A stretch of 51,807 nucleotides of DNA from a virus. Positions 14,523-24,034 of this stretch are shown here, in pieces (the stretch's first letter is position 1; each line of letters begins with the position of its first letter). The notes beneath the pieces are model-generated. The model saw nothing but the letters and a program-made list of their open reading frames with translations. It did no database searches and had not been told where the DNA came from. Both the position numbers and the translations under genes were made by a program. The stretch lies in the IMG/VR virus record IMGVR_UViG_3300023179_000153, positions 1 through 51,807 of that record. One strand, 5' to 3'.

Positions 14523-15775
14523 TGGATACCATATTTATACAAATAGCTTCTTATAGAGATCCTCAGTTGTTGCCAACTATAAAAGATTGTTTAGATAAAG
14601 CTAAATATCCAGAGAATTTAAGATTTGGAATTGGTTGGCAGCATCATCCTGATGATAGTTGGGATAATTTAAGTGAATATATAAATGATAATAGGTTTAA
14701 AATATTAGATATAGATTATAGAGATAGTCAAGGGGTATGTTGGGCTCGTAATCTTGTGCAAAGCTTATATGCTAATGAGACATATACTCTACAACTAGAT
14801 AGTCATCATAGATTTGTAGAGGGATGGGATGAGATCTTAGTTGAAATGCTTACTGGGTTACAGTCTGATGGATATACTAAACCATTAATTACTGCATACA
14901 TCCCTAGCTTTAATCCTGATAAGGATCCTGCTGAAAGAGTACAAGAACCATGGAAAATGACTTTTGATAGATATATTCCAGAAGGAGCGGTATTTTTTTT
15001 ACCAACTAATTTTAATACAGAAATAGAGAGTTTGGATAAGCCATTATTAGCTAGATTTTATAGTGCTCATTTTGCATTTACAATCGGTCAATTCTGTAAA
15101 GAAGTAAAACACGATCCATACTACTATTTCCATGGTGAAGAGATTAATATAGCTGTGCGAGCTTTTACGCATGGTTATGATTTGTTCTATCCTAATAAGG
15201 TTATTTGTTGGCACGAATATACTAGAAGAGGTCGTAGCAAACAATGGGATGATATTAATGATTGGGGAGTCAGAAATAATAATTGTCATTTAAGAAATAG
15301 AAAACTATTTCAAATGGATAATCATATTAAAGATATTGATTTTGGTATTTATGATTTTGGTACCAAAAGAACCCTAAAAGATTATGAAAAATATGCTGGT
15401 ATGCAATTTAGTAAAAGGGGAGTTACGCAAGATGTGTTGGATCATAAACCTCCCAAACTAGAAAATATGAATATTTCTGATGAAGAATTTGAAAAACAAT
15501 TAATATATATATTTAAACACTGTATAGATATAGGATACCATCAAGTGCCAGAAAATGATTATGACTTTTGGGCTGTTGCTTTTAAAGATGAAAATGGACA
15601 AGATATGTATAGACAAGATGTTGATCCACAAGAAATAGAACATATGAGAAACGATCCAGATGGATATTGTAAAATATGGAGAAGTTTCGAAACCAAAGTC
15701 AGACCTAGTAGCTGGTTAGTTTGGCCACATAGTATTTCTAAAGGCTGGGCCGAACCTATCACTGGGGATATATAA
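14522..15775 (+). CDS. GlcNAc-transferase of the Skp1-hydroxyproline type (GT60-like)
   Basis: A 417-residue GT-A enzyme that matches the pattern of the GlcNAc family, whose founder adds GlcNAc to a hydroxyproline of the protein Skp1. Typical blocks are IFIQIASYRDPQLLPTIKDC at the start, WARNLVQSLY, YTLQLDSHHRFVEGWDE with DxH at 93-95, FYSAHFAFTIGQF and YYFHGEEINIAVRAFTHGYD. The start is GTG at 14522, preceded by GAGGAAAGG and overlapping the stop before it. The last 110 residues are a separate helical extension. Family members act on proteins, which makes a virion protein a plausible acceptor here; some bacterial and viral relatives have unknown acceptors. The stop overlaps the next ATG by one base. 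Confidence 0.82.
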   Translation: MDTIFIQIASYRDPQLLPTIKDCLDKAKYPENLRFGIGWQHHPDDSWDNLSEYINDNRFKILDIDYRDSQGVCWARNLVQSLYANETYTLQLDSHHRFVEGWDEILVEMLTGLQSDGYTKPLITAYIPSFNPDKDPAERVQEPWKMTFDRYIPEGAVFFLPTNFNTEIESLDKPLLARFYSAHFAFTIGQFCKEVKHDPYYYFHGEEINIAVRAFTHGYDLFYPNKVICWHEYTRRGRSKQWDDINDWGVRNNNCHLRNRKLFQMDNHIKDIDFGIYDFGTKRTLKDYEKYAGMQFSKRGVTQDVLDHKPPKLENMNISDEEFEKQLIYIFKHCIDIGYHQVPENDYDFWAVAFKDENGQDMYRQDVDPQEIEHMRNDPDGYCKIWRSFETKVRPSSWLVWPHSISKGWAEPITGDI

Positions 15776-17370
15776 TGTATCATCAAGAAAATAATATAGC
15801 TATATACGGTTCACATAATGGTGGTATTGCATTTAGAGATCATAATACATACAGAGTTATAGAAATAGAAAGATTTATTAGTAAAAAAAATTGCGGACTA
15901 ACCCAATACTTATTGTGTCGTAATTCTTTTTATATATTAGAAAAATTATTAGATTATATAAACAAAGAATTTAATAAAAATTTAATGTTTGATAATTTAA
16001 TATATTCTAATACTGATGTTATTTATGGAAATGACCATGTAAAATTTGAGGATTTAATATCGGCTAAAAATAAACATTTTTGTTTACACCATAGGGCTCA
16101 TGCTGCTGGAACTTTTTATCAGTCCCCATTCAATGAAGCTATTATTATTAGTTATGATGGTGGCGGTAGCGACGGGTTTTTCAATATCTTTTATGGCAAT
16201 AGAGAAAATAGTGTAACTAACATAAAAAATGTCAATATAGATTTGGGTTTTGCTTATATGTCTTTTGGTCATTTTATTAATGAGATTAAATTTGAATCTG
16301 AATTATCTATAGGTAATTTAGTATATTCTGGTAAACTAATGGGATTATGTGGATATGGAAAAGTAAGAAAAGGTTGGAAAAAATACTTCAAAAACTATTA
16401 TTTAAGCAAACCAGATGGATTAAACTATATAGAGAAACTTAATAATTTTATAGGATCAAAAATTGGAGTAGTATTTAATATAGACAATAGACTAGTTGGA
16501 GATATAGCTTTAGATATAGCAGCAACATCTCAACAAGTATTTGAAGAGATATTTTTAGAAATTATTACACCAATACTAGAGTCGGATGAATACAAACATC
16601 TACCCATATGCTTAACTGGTGGTTGTGCTTTAAATGTTGTTTGTAATACCAGGGTGAAAGATATCTTTCAAAGACCGCTATTTGTAGCTCCAAACTCAAA
16701 TGATTCGGGGCTGGCGTTGGGTATGTTATTAGACTATGAAAAACCAAGATATCAAGTTGATGTAACATATGGTGGCTTACCGATACTTGATCCTTATTCT
16801 CTATATGAATTAATAGAAAATAAATGGTCAGAAGTATATAGTCATGAAAAAATGGCTGAAATTTTAAATAATGGAAATATAGTAGGATTAATACAGGGTA
16901 ACTGTGAGCATGGGCCACGAGCACTTGGTAATAGAAGTATTCTGTGTAATCCTGCTATACCAAATATGAAAGATATTCTTAATCAAAAAGTTAAAAGAAG
17001 AGAATGGTTCAGGCCATTCGCTCCTGTAGTTAGGTTAGAAGATGCTAATAAATATTTTGAATTTGATGGTGAAAGTAGATTTATGAGTTATTATGCTAAT
17101 GTAAGAGAAGAATATAAGGAACAATTAGTGTCTATCACCCACGTTGATGGAACAGCAAGATTACAAACGGTTACAAAAGATCAAAATTCTTTTATATATG
17201 ATTTACTTACAGAATTTGAAAAACTATCTGGTATAGGAGTATTGCTAAATACGTCTTTTAATATAAATGGTAAGCCATTAATTAATTCTTATAAAGATGG
17301 CTTGTGGATGTTAGAAAATACAGGATTAGATATATTATCTACAGATAAGTTTATTATATATAAACAATAA
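15775..17370 (+). CDS. O-carbamoyltransferase, NodU/CmcH/TobZ family
   Basis: A 531-residue enzyme that would make carbamoyl-adenylate from carbamoyl phosphate and ATP and pass the carbamoyl group to a sugar hydroxyl. The N-terminal Kae1-like domain shows HHRAHA (105-110), a metal-binding motif, YDGGGSDG (127-134) and LTGGCALNVVCNTRV. The C-terminal domain (from about 350) shows GPRALGNRSILCNP and KRREWFRPFAPVV, followed by LNTSFNINGKPLI. All motifs expected of an active enzyme are present and the length is usual. Coming last in a run of glycosyltransferases, it probably carbamoylates a sugar in the final glycan. Its stop touches the stop of the convergent structural operon with no spacer. 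Confidence 0.9.
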   Translation: MYHQENNIAIYGSHNGGIAFRDHNTYRVIEIERFISKKNCGLTQYLLCRNSFYILEKLLDYINKEFNKNLMFDNLIYSNTDVIYGNDHVKFEDLISAKNKHFCLHHRAHAAGTFYQSPFNEAIIISYDGGGSDGFFNIFYGNRENSVTNIKNVNIDLGFAYMSFGHFINEIKFESELSIGNLVYSGKLMGLCGYGKVRKGWKKYFKNYYLSKPDGLNYIEKLNNFIGSKIGVVFNIDNRLVGDIALDIAATSQQVFEEIFLEIITPILESDEYKHLPICLTGGCALNVVCNTRVKDIFQRPLFVAPNSNDSGLALGMLLDYEKPRYQVDVTYGGLPILDPYSLYELIENKWSEVYSHEKMAEILNNGNIVGLIQGNCEHGPRALGNRSILCNPAIPNMKDILNQKVKRREWFRPFAPVVRLEDANKYFEFDGESRFMSYYANVREEYKEQLVSITHVDGTARLQTVTKDQNSFIYDLLTEFEKLSGIGVLLNTSFNINGKPLINSYKDGLWMLENTGLDILSTDKFIIYKQ

Positions 17371-20271
17371 CTATTCATTAATAGTTAAAGTAGATATGGA
17401 TTCGTCATATGACGGAATATATGTTCCTGTTACTCCAACAAGAACTATGTTTTCTGTTGCATAGGTTTGGGTTGTTGAGCCAAGAAGAATTTGGAAGGTA
17501 TCATCAACTGACGGCTCGCTATTAAAGTTAATAGTTAAGTTGCCAGAAGTAAAGACTACTGAATCGATTATAGATGGTCCGCTTATTATAGAGTTTACTG
17601 TTAAAGATCCATCTATAATATTCGTAGTGCCGCTGTATCCGACAGCTTCTTGTAGTATAAGAGTTCCTAAGCCGTTTTTTATTAACCCGGCGCTAGTAGG
17701 TTGTATAGTTCCACCAACAGTTATTTGACAACCATCGGATACGTCAAATGTTGGAGTTGTATCAAATATTAAGTCTGATGAAATTGTGTGAGTACCAGCT
17801 TGTACAGTTACGGTCGGGTCTGTTCCGTTGTTAAATAATCTAAATGTTCCTCCTGTGATAAGATTATCATTTCCTATAAGTGTGGTACTATTAAATCCTT
17901 GAACGGTACTAATATTAGGATTAGCGTACTGGAAAGAATCTTCTGGTATATTCAAGTCCATTGTTGCTGAAGAGTATTCGCTACCTATGGTTAATGGGGG
18001 TGGAGACGTAAGTGTTATAGGATTCCCCAACGTTGCACCAAAAGCATAATCGAAAAAGGTTATTAATTTACCGGTTCTCACATGTAAACTATTAACAACA
18101 GATGCGGGTAAGCGAGTCTGTAGCCAAACATCTCCCGTCATTGTTGATGTTCCAATATTAAGAGTAAATTCTGGGTCAGGACTTCCGTCTTGCTTATCAA
18201 AATTATCTGGTGGCGTTAGAAATCTAACATATCCATTAGGATCACAGGCAAATGTTAGCTTATCACTACCAATTCTGAATGCGCTGTTAGCATCAAAAGT
18301 ACCAAAAAGCCCGGTTTGATTGCCATAGGAACTACCTCCTAGAATAATATCAGAATTTGTTGCTCCTGATGGTATCAGTAAGGTTCTAGAAAAAGTTGAT
18401 GGTTCTCTGTATACTTCTGCTATTAAATTTCCATTATTGTCTCTTGCTCTTCGAGCAAGTAATAGTGCTACAGGCTCGCTAAAATCAGTACTACCAAAAA
18501 CAGGCAGCTGCGGATCATTTGCTTTACCTATTATACTACCAGTAGCGCTACCACCAGTAGCATCACCCGCTAAAATAATAGTTCCTTCATTAAATAATAG
18601 ATGTTTACTACCAGATGGATCTCTACTTTTCCAGTTAGAAACATTATCAGTAAATACCCATGTACCAGTACCTTCTTTTTGTATTCTCAACTTCACAGGA
18701 CTGAATCCTGGGAAAACCTGATACACAGTATTATATTCTGTACTAGATCCATCTAGAATTAATGTTCTTCCAGGTGCTGGGTATGCATTTAATGGACATA
18801 TAGAAGATGTATAATTTATTAAATCTATATTAATTGGTCCATTATCAGCAACTATTCTTGTATTTCTATCTATAGTAATTGTAGCTTCAACAGGATCTGT
18901 TATTGTCTCTATTTCACACACTATAGTAGCTGATGGAGTTACTGTATTTGTGTGTGTTGGTGTTGGCGTCATAGAAGATGTTCTAGTCATGGTGGGAGTA
19001 GGGGTTCCTGTTTCTGAACTGGTTCTAGTAAAAGTTGGTGTTCTGGTTGGAGTATCTGTAGGCGTAAAACTAATACTGGCTGTTCTACTATTTGTCGGGG
19101 TATATGTTGGAGTAGCACTTTCTGTAGTTGTTGGACTGTTAGTTTTGGTGGTTGTTGTGGTATGGGTTTGAGTATAAGTCATGGATGGTGTAACGGTATA
19201 TGTTGGAGTTATTGTGGTTGTACTACTTATAGTAGGCGTACTAGTGTTTGTTTGCGTGGCCGATCTACTATTTGTAGGTGTATAAGTAGCTGTATTAGAT
19301 AATGATACACTCACAGTTGATGTTATTGTAGATGATAATGTTTTTGATTGAGTCCTAGTAAAAGTTGGTGTTCTAGGCGGTGTAGAGCTTTGACTTATAG
19401 AGGGCGTTACTGTTGTGGTCAAACTTATGCTAGGAGTTTGTGTAGACGTACATGTAGGGGTTGAATAGTTAGATAGGGTGACGGAAGAAGTAACGGTACC
19501 GGTGCGCGTAGAAGTAATTGTTTGGGTTTGCGTCTGACTTAAACTCATACTTAATGTTGGCGTCTGAGTAGATGTTAGGGTCTTAGTTGGTGTTGTAGAA
19601 GCTGTATTAGTGTTAGTTACTGTCAAACTCTTACTATTAGTTTTTGTATTAGTAATAGTAGAAGACGAAGTTTTAGTAGCAGTAGAAGTAGGTCCAGCAG
19701 TACGTGTGCCACTTGACGTTTTAGTTGTTGTCATAGTACAACTACCAGTTTTTGTCGCAGTAGGAGTGGCGCTATTAGTTCTAGTAGCGGTATATGTTGG
19801 GGATGCTGTTTTTGTTGGTGTTTCTGTTTGAGTATTAGTTCTAGTTAGTGTAGGAGTAGAAGTTATTGTTTTAGTGGGCGTAAATGTTATAGATTGTGTG
19901 GGTGTTTTTGTATTACTGCGTGTTAGACTGACTGAGGGTGTTGGAGTAGAATAATTAGAAGGAGTACTACTTTTATTAGGAGTTTTTACAGGCGTTCCGG
20001 TATCAGTTCTGGTTTTAGTTATACTATTTGTAATTGTAGGCTCTGGTGTTTTAGATATTTCAGGACTAGAACTTTTTGTACGAGTTCTTGTAGTACTTTG
20101 ACTATTACTATGAGTTTTAGTAGCGGTTAATGTTGGTAACGGAGTTTTAGTTGGCGAACTATTAGGAGTTTTCGTAGGAGTTTTAGTAGATGTTCTAGTT
20201 GGTGTTTTAGCAGGAGTTGCGCTGCCGCTAACAGTTATTCCTGGTGTTGGTGTTGGTGTACATAGTGTCAT
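17371..20271 (-). CDS. Mucin-like Thr/Pro/Ser-rich virion protein with beta-rich C-terminus
   Basis: A 966-residue protein at the downstream end of the structural operon. Residues 4 to about 445 are almost only Thr, Ser, Pro and Lys/Arg in TPT-type repeats (MTLCTPTPTPGITVSG, then TPTRTSTKTPTKTP), a low-complexity, extended, mucin-like tract. From about 450 it becomes ordinary and beta-rich: ITIDRNTRIVADNG, GTGTWVFTDNVSNW and, near the end, GLIKNGLGTLILQEAVGYSG followed by TTNIIDGSLTV, which matches the autotransporter-associated beta-strand repeat. Thus a long stalk followed by a beta-helix-like head. No signal peptide. The likely role is a tail-tip adhesin or fibre. The dense Thr/Ser tract is a good potential acceptor for the convergent glycosyltransferase cluster; that is inference only. 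Confidence 0.75.
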   Translation of the reverse strand: MTLCTPTPTPGITVSGSATPAKTPTRTSTKTPTKTPNSSPTKTPLPTLTATKTHSNSQSTTRTRTKSSSPEISKTPEPTITNSITKTRTDTGTPVKTPNKSSTPSNYSTPTPSVSLTRSNTKTPTQSITFTPTKTITSTPTLTRTNTQTETPTKTASPTYTATRTNSATPTATKTGSCTMTTTKTSSGTRTAGPTSTATKTSSSTITNTKTNSKSLTVTNTNTASTTPTKTLTSTQTPTLSMSLSQTQTQTITSTRTGTVTSSVTLSNYSTPTCTSTQTPSISLTTTVTPSISQSSTPPRTPTFTRTQSKTLSSTITSTVSVSLSNTATYTPTNSRSATQTNTSTPTISSTTTITPTYTVTPSMTYTQTHTTTTTKTNSPTTTESATPTYTPTNSRTASISFTPTDTPTRTPTFTRTSSETGTPTPTMTRTSSMTPTPTHTNTVTPSATIVCEIETITDPVEATITIDRNTRIVADNGPINIDLINYTSSICPLNAYPAPGRTLILDGSSTEYNTVYQVFPGFSPVKLRIQKEGTGTWVFTDNVSNWKSRDPSGSKHLLFNEGTIILAGDATGGSATGSIIGKANDPQLPVFGSTDFSEPVALLLARRARDNNGNLIAEVYREPSTFSRTLLIPSGATNSDIILGGSSYGNQTGLFGTFDANSAFRIGSDKLTFACDPNGYVRFLTPPDNFDKQDGSPDPEFTLNIGTSTMTGDVWLQTRLPASVVNSLHVRTGKLITFFDYAFGATLGNPITLTSPPPLTIGSEYSSATMDLNIPEDSFQYANPNISTVQGFNSTTLIGNDNLITGGTFRLFNNGTDPTVTVQAGTHTISSDLIFDTTPTFDVSDGCQITVGGTIQPTSAGLIKNGLGTLILQEAVGYSGTTNIIDGSLTVNSIISGPSIIDSVVFTSGNLTINFNSEPSVDDTFQILLGSTTQTYATENIVLVGVTGTYIPSYDESISTLTINE
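18925..20259 (-). repeat. Thr/Pro/Ser low-complexity coding repeat
   Basis: About 445 codons built from short TxT, TPT and SxT units, mostly ACT, ACA, CCA and AGT/TCT codons. Units vary in order, so it is a degenerate tandem repeat and not a recent exact duplication. It ends where the sequence changes to VCEIETITDPVEA. Confidence 0.9.
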
Positions 20272-20282
20272 ATATTTTCTCT

Positions 20283-22214
20283 TTAATCTAAGGGTACACT
20301 ACTTTCCTCACAAGGATCAGGAGGAGGAGGAGGAGGAGGAGGATCGACCCACTCTGGTTCATGACCCTCTAATACTATATACGCATTAATATATGGATCA
20401 TAGTAAAGATAACATGTAGTACCATACGCCCAAGATCTACCTAATCTATCAACAACTTGTACTCTTCTATAATCGTCTGCTAAAAGAGCATAAGCTTGTT
20501 GACCTGCTCCTAACCCAGATACTAATCTGCCAACAACAATTCTAAATGGTTGAGGAGCCACCCACATGCCTCTTTGTTTGTCGAATCTAAGATCCACAGG
20601 AGCTACCGGCCACTTATGAGGTTTTTGTAACCAATTAGGTTCAAAATTAGTTCCATCTCCGGGTACAGGATTACCCTCCAAATCATAGCCCCAAGAATGT
20701 AACATTAATGGACCTTTTAATGCTATAGAACTAGATCCAAAATATTTATCCGGATCATCTGCCGCATAAAAACTTTTAATTAAACCATTATTACCACCAC
20801 CACCCCCAACAATATCAATAGAGTGTCCCATAGCTTCACCGTTATGATATTTTGCCGGGCCATCTCCGCCTCCTCCAAAGAAAGGGTTATAACTTTCACC
20901 ATTAATAATATTGGGACCATCTATACTTGGTGGCATACCTGGCCATGTCATAGCAATAGAAGGATCTTCTGGTGTAGAAACTGGTGCTCCTGCTTGTCCT
21001 ATGGGACTAAAAATACCATCTAAACTCATTATACCTTTTGAACCGTCGAAAGTCTCTAAGCTAGTCTTGGCTAATGTTGCTATTCCTACTACAGTCTTTT
21101 TTGATGTTTCACCTTCTAGATTATACCAATCATCCATATATCCTATTATAACCCTTTGCATACTATTGCTTAAAGCATCAGACTTAACGGTATCAATCTT
21201 CTCTCTGGATCGTCTGGCTGCAATTTTTCTAAAAAGTTTATTTTGTTTGCTTTGAAAATCTTTAAGTAGTCTTAACTGTTTATTTCTTGCTTTATGTAAT
21301 TCTTTATATCTATCATAAAATAATTTAGTTAGTCTACCAAATTTAGGAGTATATGTTTTAAACTCATAGGTTGTAGTTGCTCCTTTGGTACCCAAACTAA
21401 AATTTACAGATGTTAAATTAGGACCAGCACTAGACAATTTTTCCCCTAGTCGTGGTAAATTATGAGTAGAAGATGGTATCCCAACAAGAGTAACACTACC
21501 ACTTTCTGCTTTTACTAATCCTCTGTTACTAAATTCTACTATATTTTCTCCAGCTTCATTTAATACTTGCATAGATCCAAAAAACCACGGAGCAAAACTA
21601 GGATCATTTTTAACGTCTATGCCACCATAAGAATTCCAAAAATTATTAGAAGTCCATGGACCATAAGTATCAAAATTATGTCTTAATGGAATAACAGCGC
21701 CCAAAGGTCTAACGGCTACTGATTGAAAACCAAAATCGTTGAGATTATGAGCATCTATGCCTTTAGTAGATTGAGTAGTTAAGTCTTTGACTATTCTGTT
21801 ATCTAGAAACGGGATAGCTCTTTGAGTTTTCCACGATGGACTAAAATGAAATTGATCAGCTGATGATTTTCCAAAATTTGCTAAAGCGTCATTTACTGTA
21901 TCTGTATATTCCTCGGTACTATCTATAGCAAAATCCCTAAAGTCTTCTAAGTTGTCATATAATACTTCTTGTGTAGACAGTGCCCACTGTAAACCTTTTG
22001 TGCTAGAATCATCACAAATAGTAGCTAAGCAAGGAGATGAGAACTTAATAACTATATATGCGTATAATGGTTCATCTGGGTCATTATAATTTTTTGAAAA
22101 TGTATATATTTTTTCATCTACATCAGCAGCTATCCATGCTGATTGACCCATAGCTACTGCTTCTTCGCTAATTTGACTAATATCTAAATTACCGCAATTT
22201 AATACTTGAACCAT
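20283..22214 (-). CDS. Tail-tip/baseplate-type structural protein, poly-Pro C-terminus
   Basis: A 643-residue protein of the tail operon. GGAG ten bases before ATG. The first 280 residues are beta-rich (AYIVIKFSSPCLATICDD, SVAVRPLGAVIPLRHNFDTY). Residues about 300-380 form a basic helical stretch (LFYDRYKELHKARNKQLRLL). Gly-rich segments follow (FFGGGGDGPA, IVGGGGGNNG), and the C-terminus has a compact domain (PFRIVVGRLVSGLGAGQQ, RVQVVDRLGRSWAYG) and ends in PPPPPPPPDPCEE. Its place between a hub-like gene and the mucin-like adhesin, after the tape measure and tail-tip genes, suggests a baseplate or tail-tip component. No enzymatic motif seen and no family recognised. Confidence 0.62.
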   Translation of the reverse strand: MVQVLNCGNLDISQISEEAVAMGQSAWIAADVDEKIYTFSKNYNDPDEPLYAYIVIKFSSPCLATICDDSSTKGLQWALSTQEVLYDNLEDFRDFAIDSTEEYTDTVNDALANFGKSSADQFHFSPSWKTQRAIPFLDNRIVKDLTTQSTKGIDAHNLNDFGFQSVAVRPLGAVIPLRHNFDTYGPWTSNNFWNSYGGIDVKNDPSFAPWFFGSMQVLNEAGENIVEFSNRGLVKAESGSVTLVGIPSSTHNLPRLGEKLSSAGPNLTSVNFSLGTKGATTTYEFKTYTPKFGRLTKLFYDRYKELHKARNKQLRLLKDFQSKQNKLFRKIAARRSREKIDTVKSDALSNSMQRVIIGYMDDWYNLEGETSKKTVVGIATLAKTSLETFDGSKGIMSLDGIFSPIGQAGAPVSTPEDPSIAMTWPGMPPSIDGPNIINGESYNPFFGGGGDGPAKYHNGEAMGHSIDIVGGGGGNNGLIKSFYAADDPDKYFGSSSIALKGPLMLHSWGYDLEGNPVPGDGTNFEPNWLQKPHKWPVAPVDLRFDKQRGMWVAPQPFRIVVGRLVSGLGAGQQAYALLADDYRRVQVVDRLGRSWAYGTTCYLYYDPYINAYIVLEGHEPEWVDPPPPPPPPDPCEESSVPLD

Positions 22215-22216
22215 AA

Positions 22217-24034
22217 TTATATTTCTCCAGGCGCTCCAGCATTAGCTACCTCTCCATCTGTTTTAAAAACAGCAAAACATCTAATTCGACCATCTTCTGT
22301 TCTAAAAGTGTCTAATTCTGGATCATATAAGTCTAATATTGTGCTACCAGGATCAACCCAAGCTCCAGCATTAGTGGGTTCTTTAGTAAAGACGGTGGAG
22401 CCATCGGTAACTTTTCTATAGCATAGTCTAGACTGAACTGGAGTAATGTATTGCTTACCATAATAGGTATTTCCTAAATCTGCTAACCAAGAGTGTATTT
22501 TTTCTAAATCAATTAAATTATCTGGTCTATTACTAGCGGCAGAAAATGATTTGGGGTTTTGAAATAAATCTTGAGCACTTTTATATAACGAAGCTTGAAT
22601 AATACCCAAATTAGCATCAGAATCAACCAATCTATTTCTGATCCATTCGGGATTATTAATCACACAGCTAGAAAATCGATCTCTTATAGCAGCATTAAAT
22701 GTTCCTGGTGTACCATTATATGGATATTGTTGGGATGGTCCTGTAAAAGTTCTAAAAAACCAAGCCTTAAAGGAGGCCATTGCACATCTTATATCCAACT
22801 CATGAATAGAATAAAGACCACCATTTACAAAAAACGGATTATATAGTTTAAGGTTTAGGTCATCCACATTTTTAGCAATCCAAAACCCATTATAATCAAA
22901 TTTAAAAGCTATTACTGGCCGTTTTTTTAATGATGCTGGATCAGTATCTTCTCCGAAGAATGGTAAAAACTCATTAGCATAAGTTAATGTATGCATATTA
23001 TCTCCTATTAATATGCTGCGAGTAATATCGCTTCTAAATTCTTCTCCAAAAGACAAGTCTAGTGCTTGACCACTAAAGCTGCTAACTATAGTATCAAAAC
23101 TAGATGGATTACTATTCAAATCTACTAATCCAAATTTAATAATATTTTTCATAGCACCATTTTTTTTTACTTGTTCCATATATACATAAAAATCCTTAGC
23201 TGTAACATCACAAACATCCTGAGCCATTTGTAGTATGGTGGTGGTTGGACCAGGAATCCTGTAATAGTCTGGAACCTCTGGTAGTGTGCTCAGATCAACC
23301 TCAAAATCATAAGTATTAATACTATCACTAGCAGATTTTATAGGTGTTCCAATATAACTATCGGAATTAAACATACTGTATGGAAAAATACCAAGCGGAC
23401 CAATAGGAGGACGGCCGAGAGTAGTAATAGTTCCTGTGCTCACGGCCCTTGGTGTTAAAGCATGTTTTACTCTAGCATAAGGCATACCTTGACCATCAAT
23501 ATTTCCAGAATCACCAAAAGCAGAGCATCTACTCCCTACGCCATTTGTGATTGTAAACCTATCTTCATACCACGCAAATACATTATAATAATTGGGACCG
23601 TATACTGTTTCATTATCCCAAAAATTAACACTACCACCACGACTAGTTCTGTAGGGTTCTGTAGCTGCTCTAATACTATCAGTAATAATAGTTACATTTT
23701 CTAAAAGTTGTCTAGGATCAGTTAATTTAATAGTATATATTTCACCACTCATATTTCTAGTTTTATTCCATGAAGTAACTATACCACCAAAAGTAAAATT
23801 ACCAGCAGTAAAGTATTGTGGACTACCTATAATACCAGAAGTATTAATAGTTTGATTTTCAACACATCCACCAGAAGTTGGAGCTTCACAATCTTCGATT
23901 AATTGAATTGTTAAACTGCTCTCTTGTTGAGAACCAAATCCTATAGAAGCATTAAAAGATATTACTGTTCCTCCCATAAAATGTATGGGTAGTCCATCCA
24001 TCGCTGGTTGTAATACTGTGGTCATATCGGACAC
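22217..24034 (-). CDS. Baseplate hub-like tail protein
   Basis: A 605-residue protein that overlaps the upstream gene by 13 bases and ends two bases before the next start. The first 130 residues look like the strand-rich N-terminal part of phage hub proteins (VISFNASIGFGSQQESSLTI, YTIKLTDPRQLLENVTII). Further on are TTTILQMAQDVCDVTAKDFY and FDTIVSSFSGQALDLSFGEE, which resemble the segments in gp27/gpD-type hubs that connect the tube to the spike. Location after the tape measure and the two tail-tip paralogues supports this. Homology is not certain from sequence alone; a general tail-tip protein is the alternative. Confidence 0.6.
   Translation of the reverse strand: MSDMTTVLQPAMDGLPIHFMGGTVISFNASIGFGSQQESSLTIQLIEDCEAPTSGGCVENQTINTSGIIGSPQYFTAGNFTFGGIVTSWNKTRNMSGEIYTIKLTDPRQLLENVTIITDSIRAATEPYRTSRGGSVNFWDNETVYGPNYYNVFAWYEDRFTITNGVGSRCSAFGDSGNIDGQGMPYARVKHALTPRAVSTGTITTLGRPPIGPLGIFPYSMFNSDSYIGTPIKSASDSINTYDFEVDLSTLPEVPDYYRIPGPTTTILQMAQDVCDVTAKDFYVYMEQVKKNGAMKNIIKFGLVDLNSNPSSFDTIVSSFSGQALDLSFGEEFRSDITRSILIGDNMHTLTYANEFLPFFGEDTDPASLKKRPVIAFKFDYNGFWIAKNVDDLNLKLYNPFFVNGGLYSIHELDIRCAMASFKAWFFRTFTGPSQQYPYNGTPGTFNAAIRDRFSSCVINNPEWIRNRLVDSDANLGIIQASLYKSAQDLFQNPKSFSAASNRPDNLIDLEKIHSWLADLGNTYYGKQYITPVQSRLCYRKVTDGSTVFTKEPTNAGAWVDPGSTILDLYDPELDTFRTEDGRIRCFAVFKTDGEVANAGAPGEI

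Noticed and set aside
18950-19831. Val- and Leu-rich open frames on the plus strand opposite the TP-repeat region
   Set aside because: They are the antisense of Thr/Pro/Ser codons (ACT, ACA, CCA read as Val, Gly, Trp), with no ribosome site and no recognisable protein.
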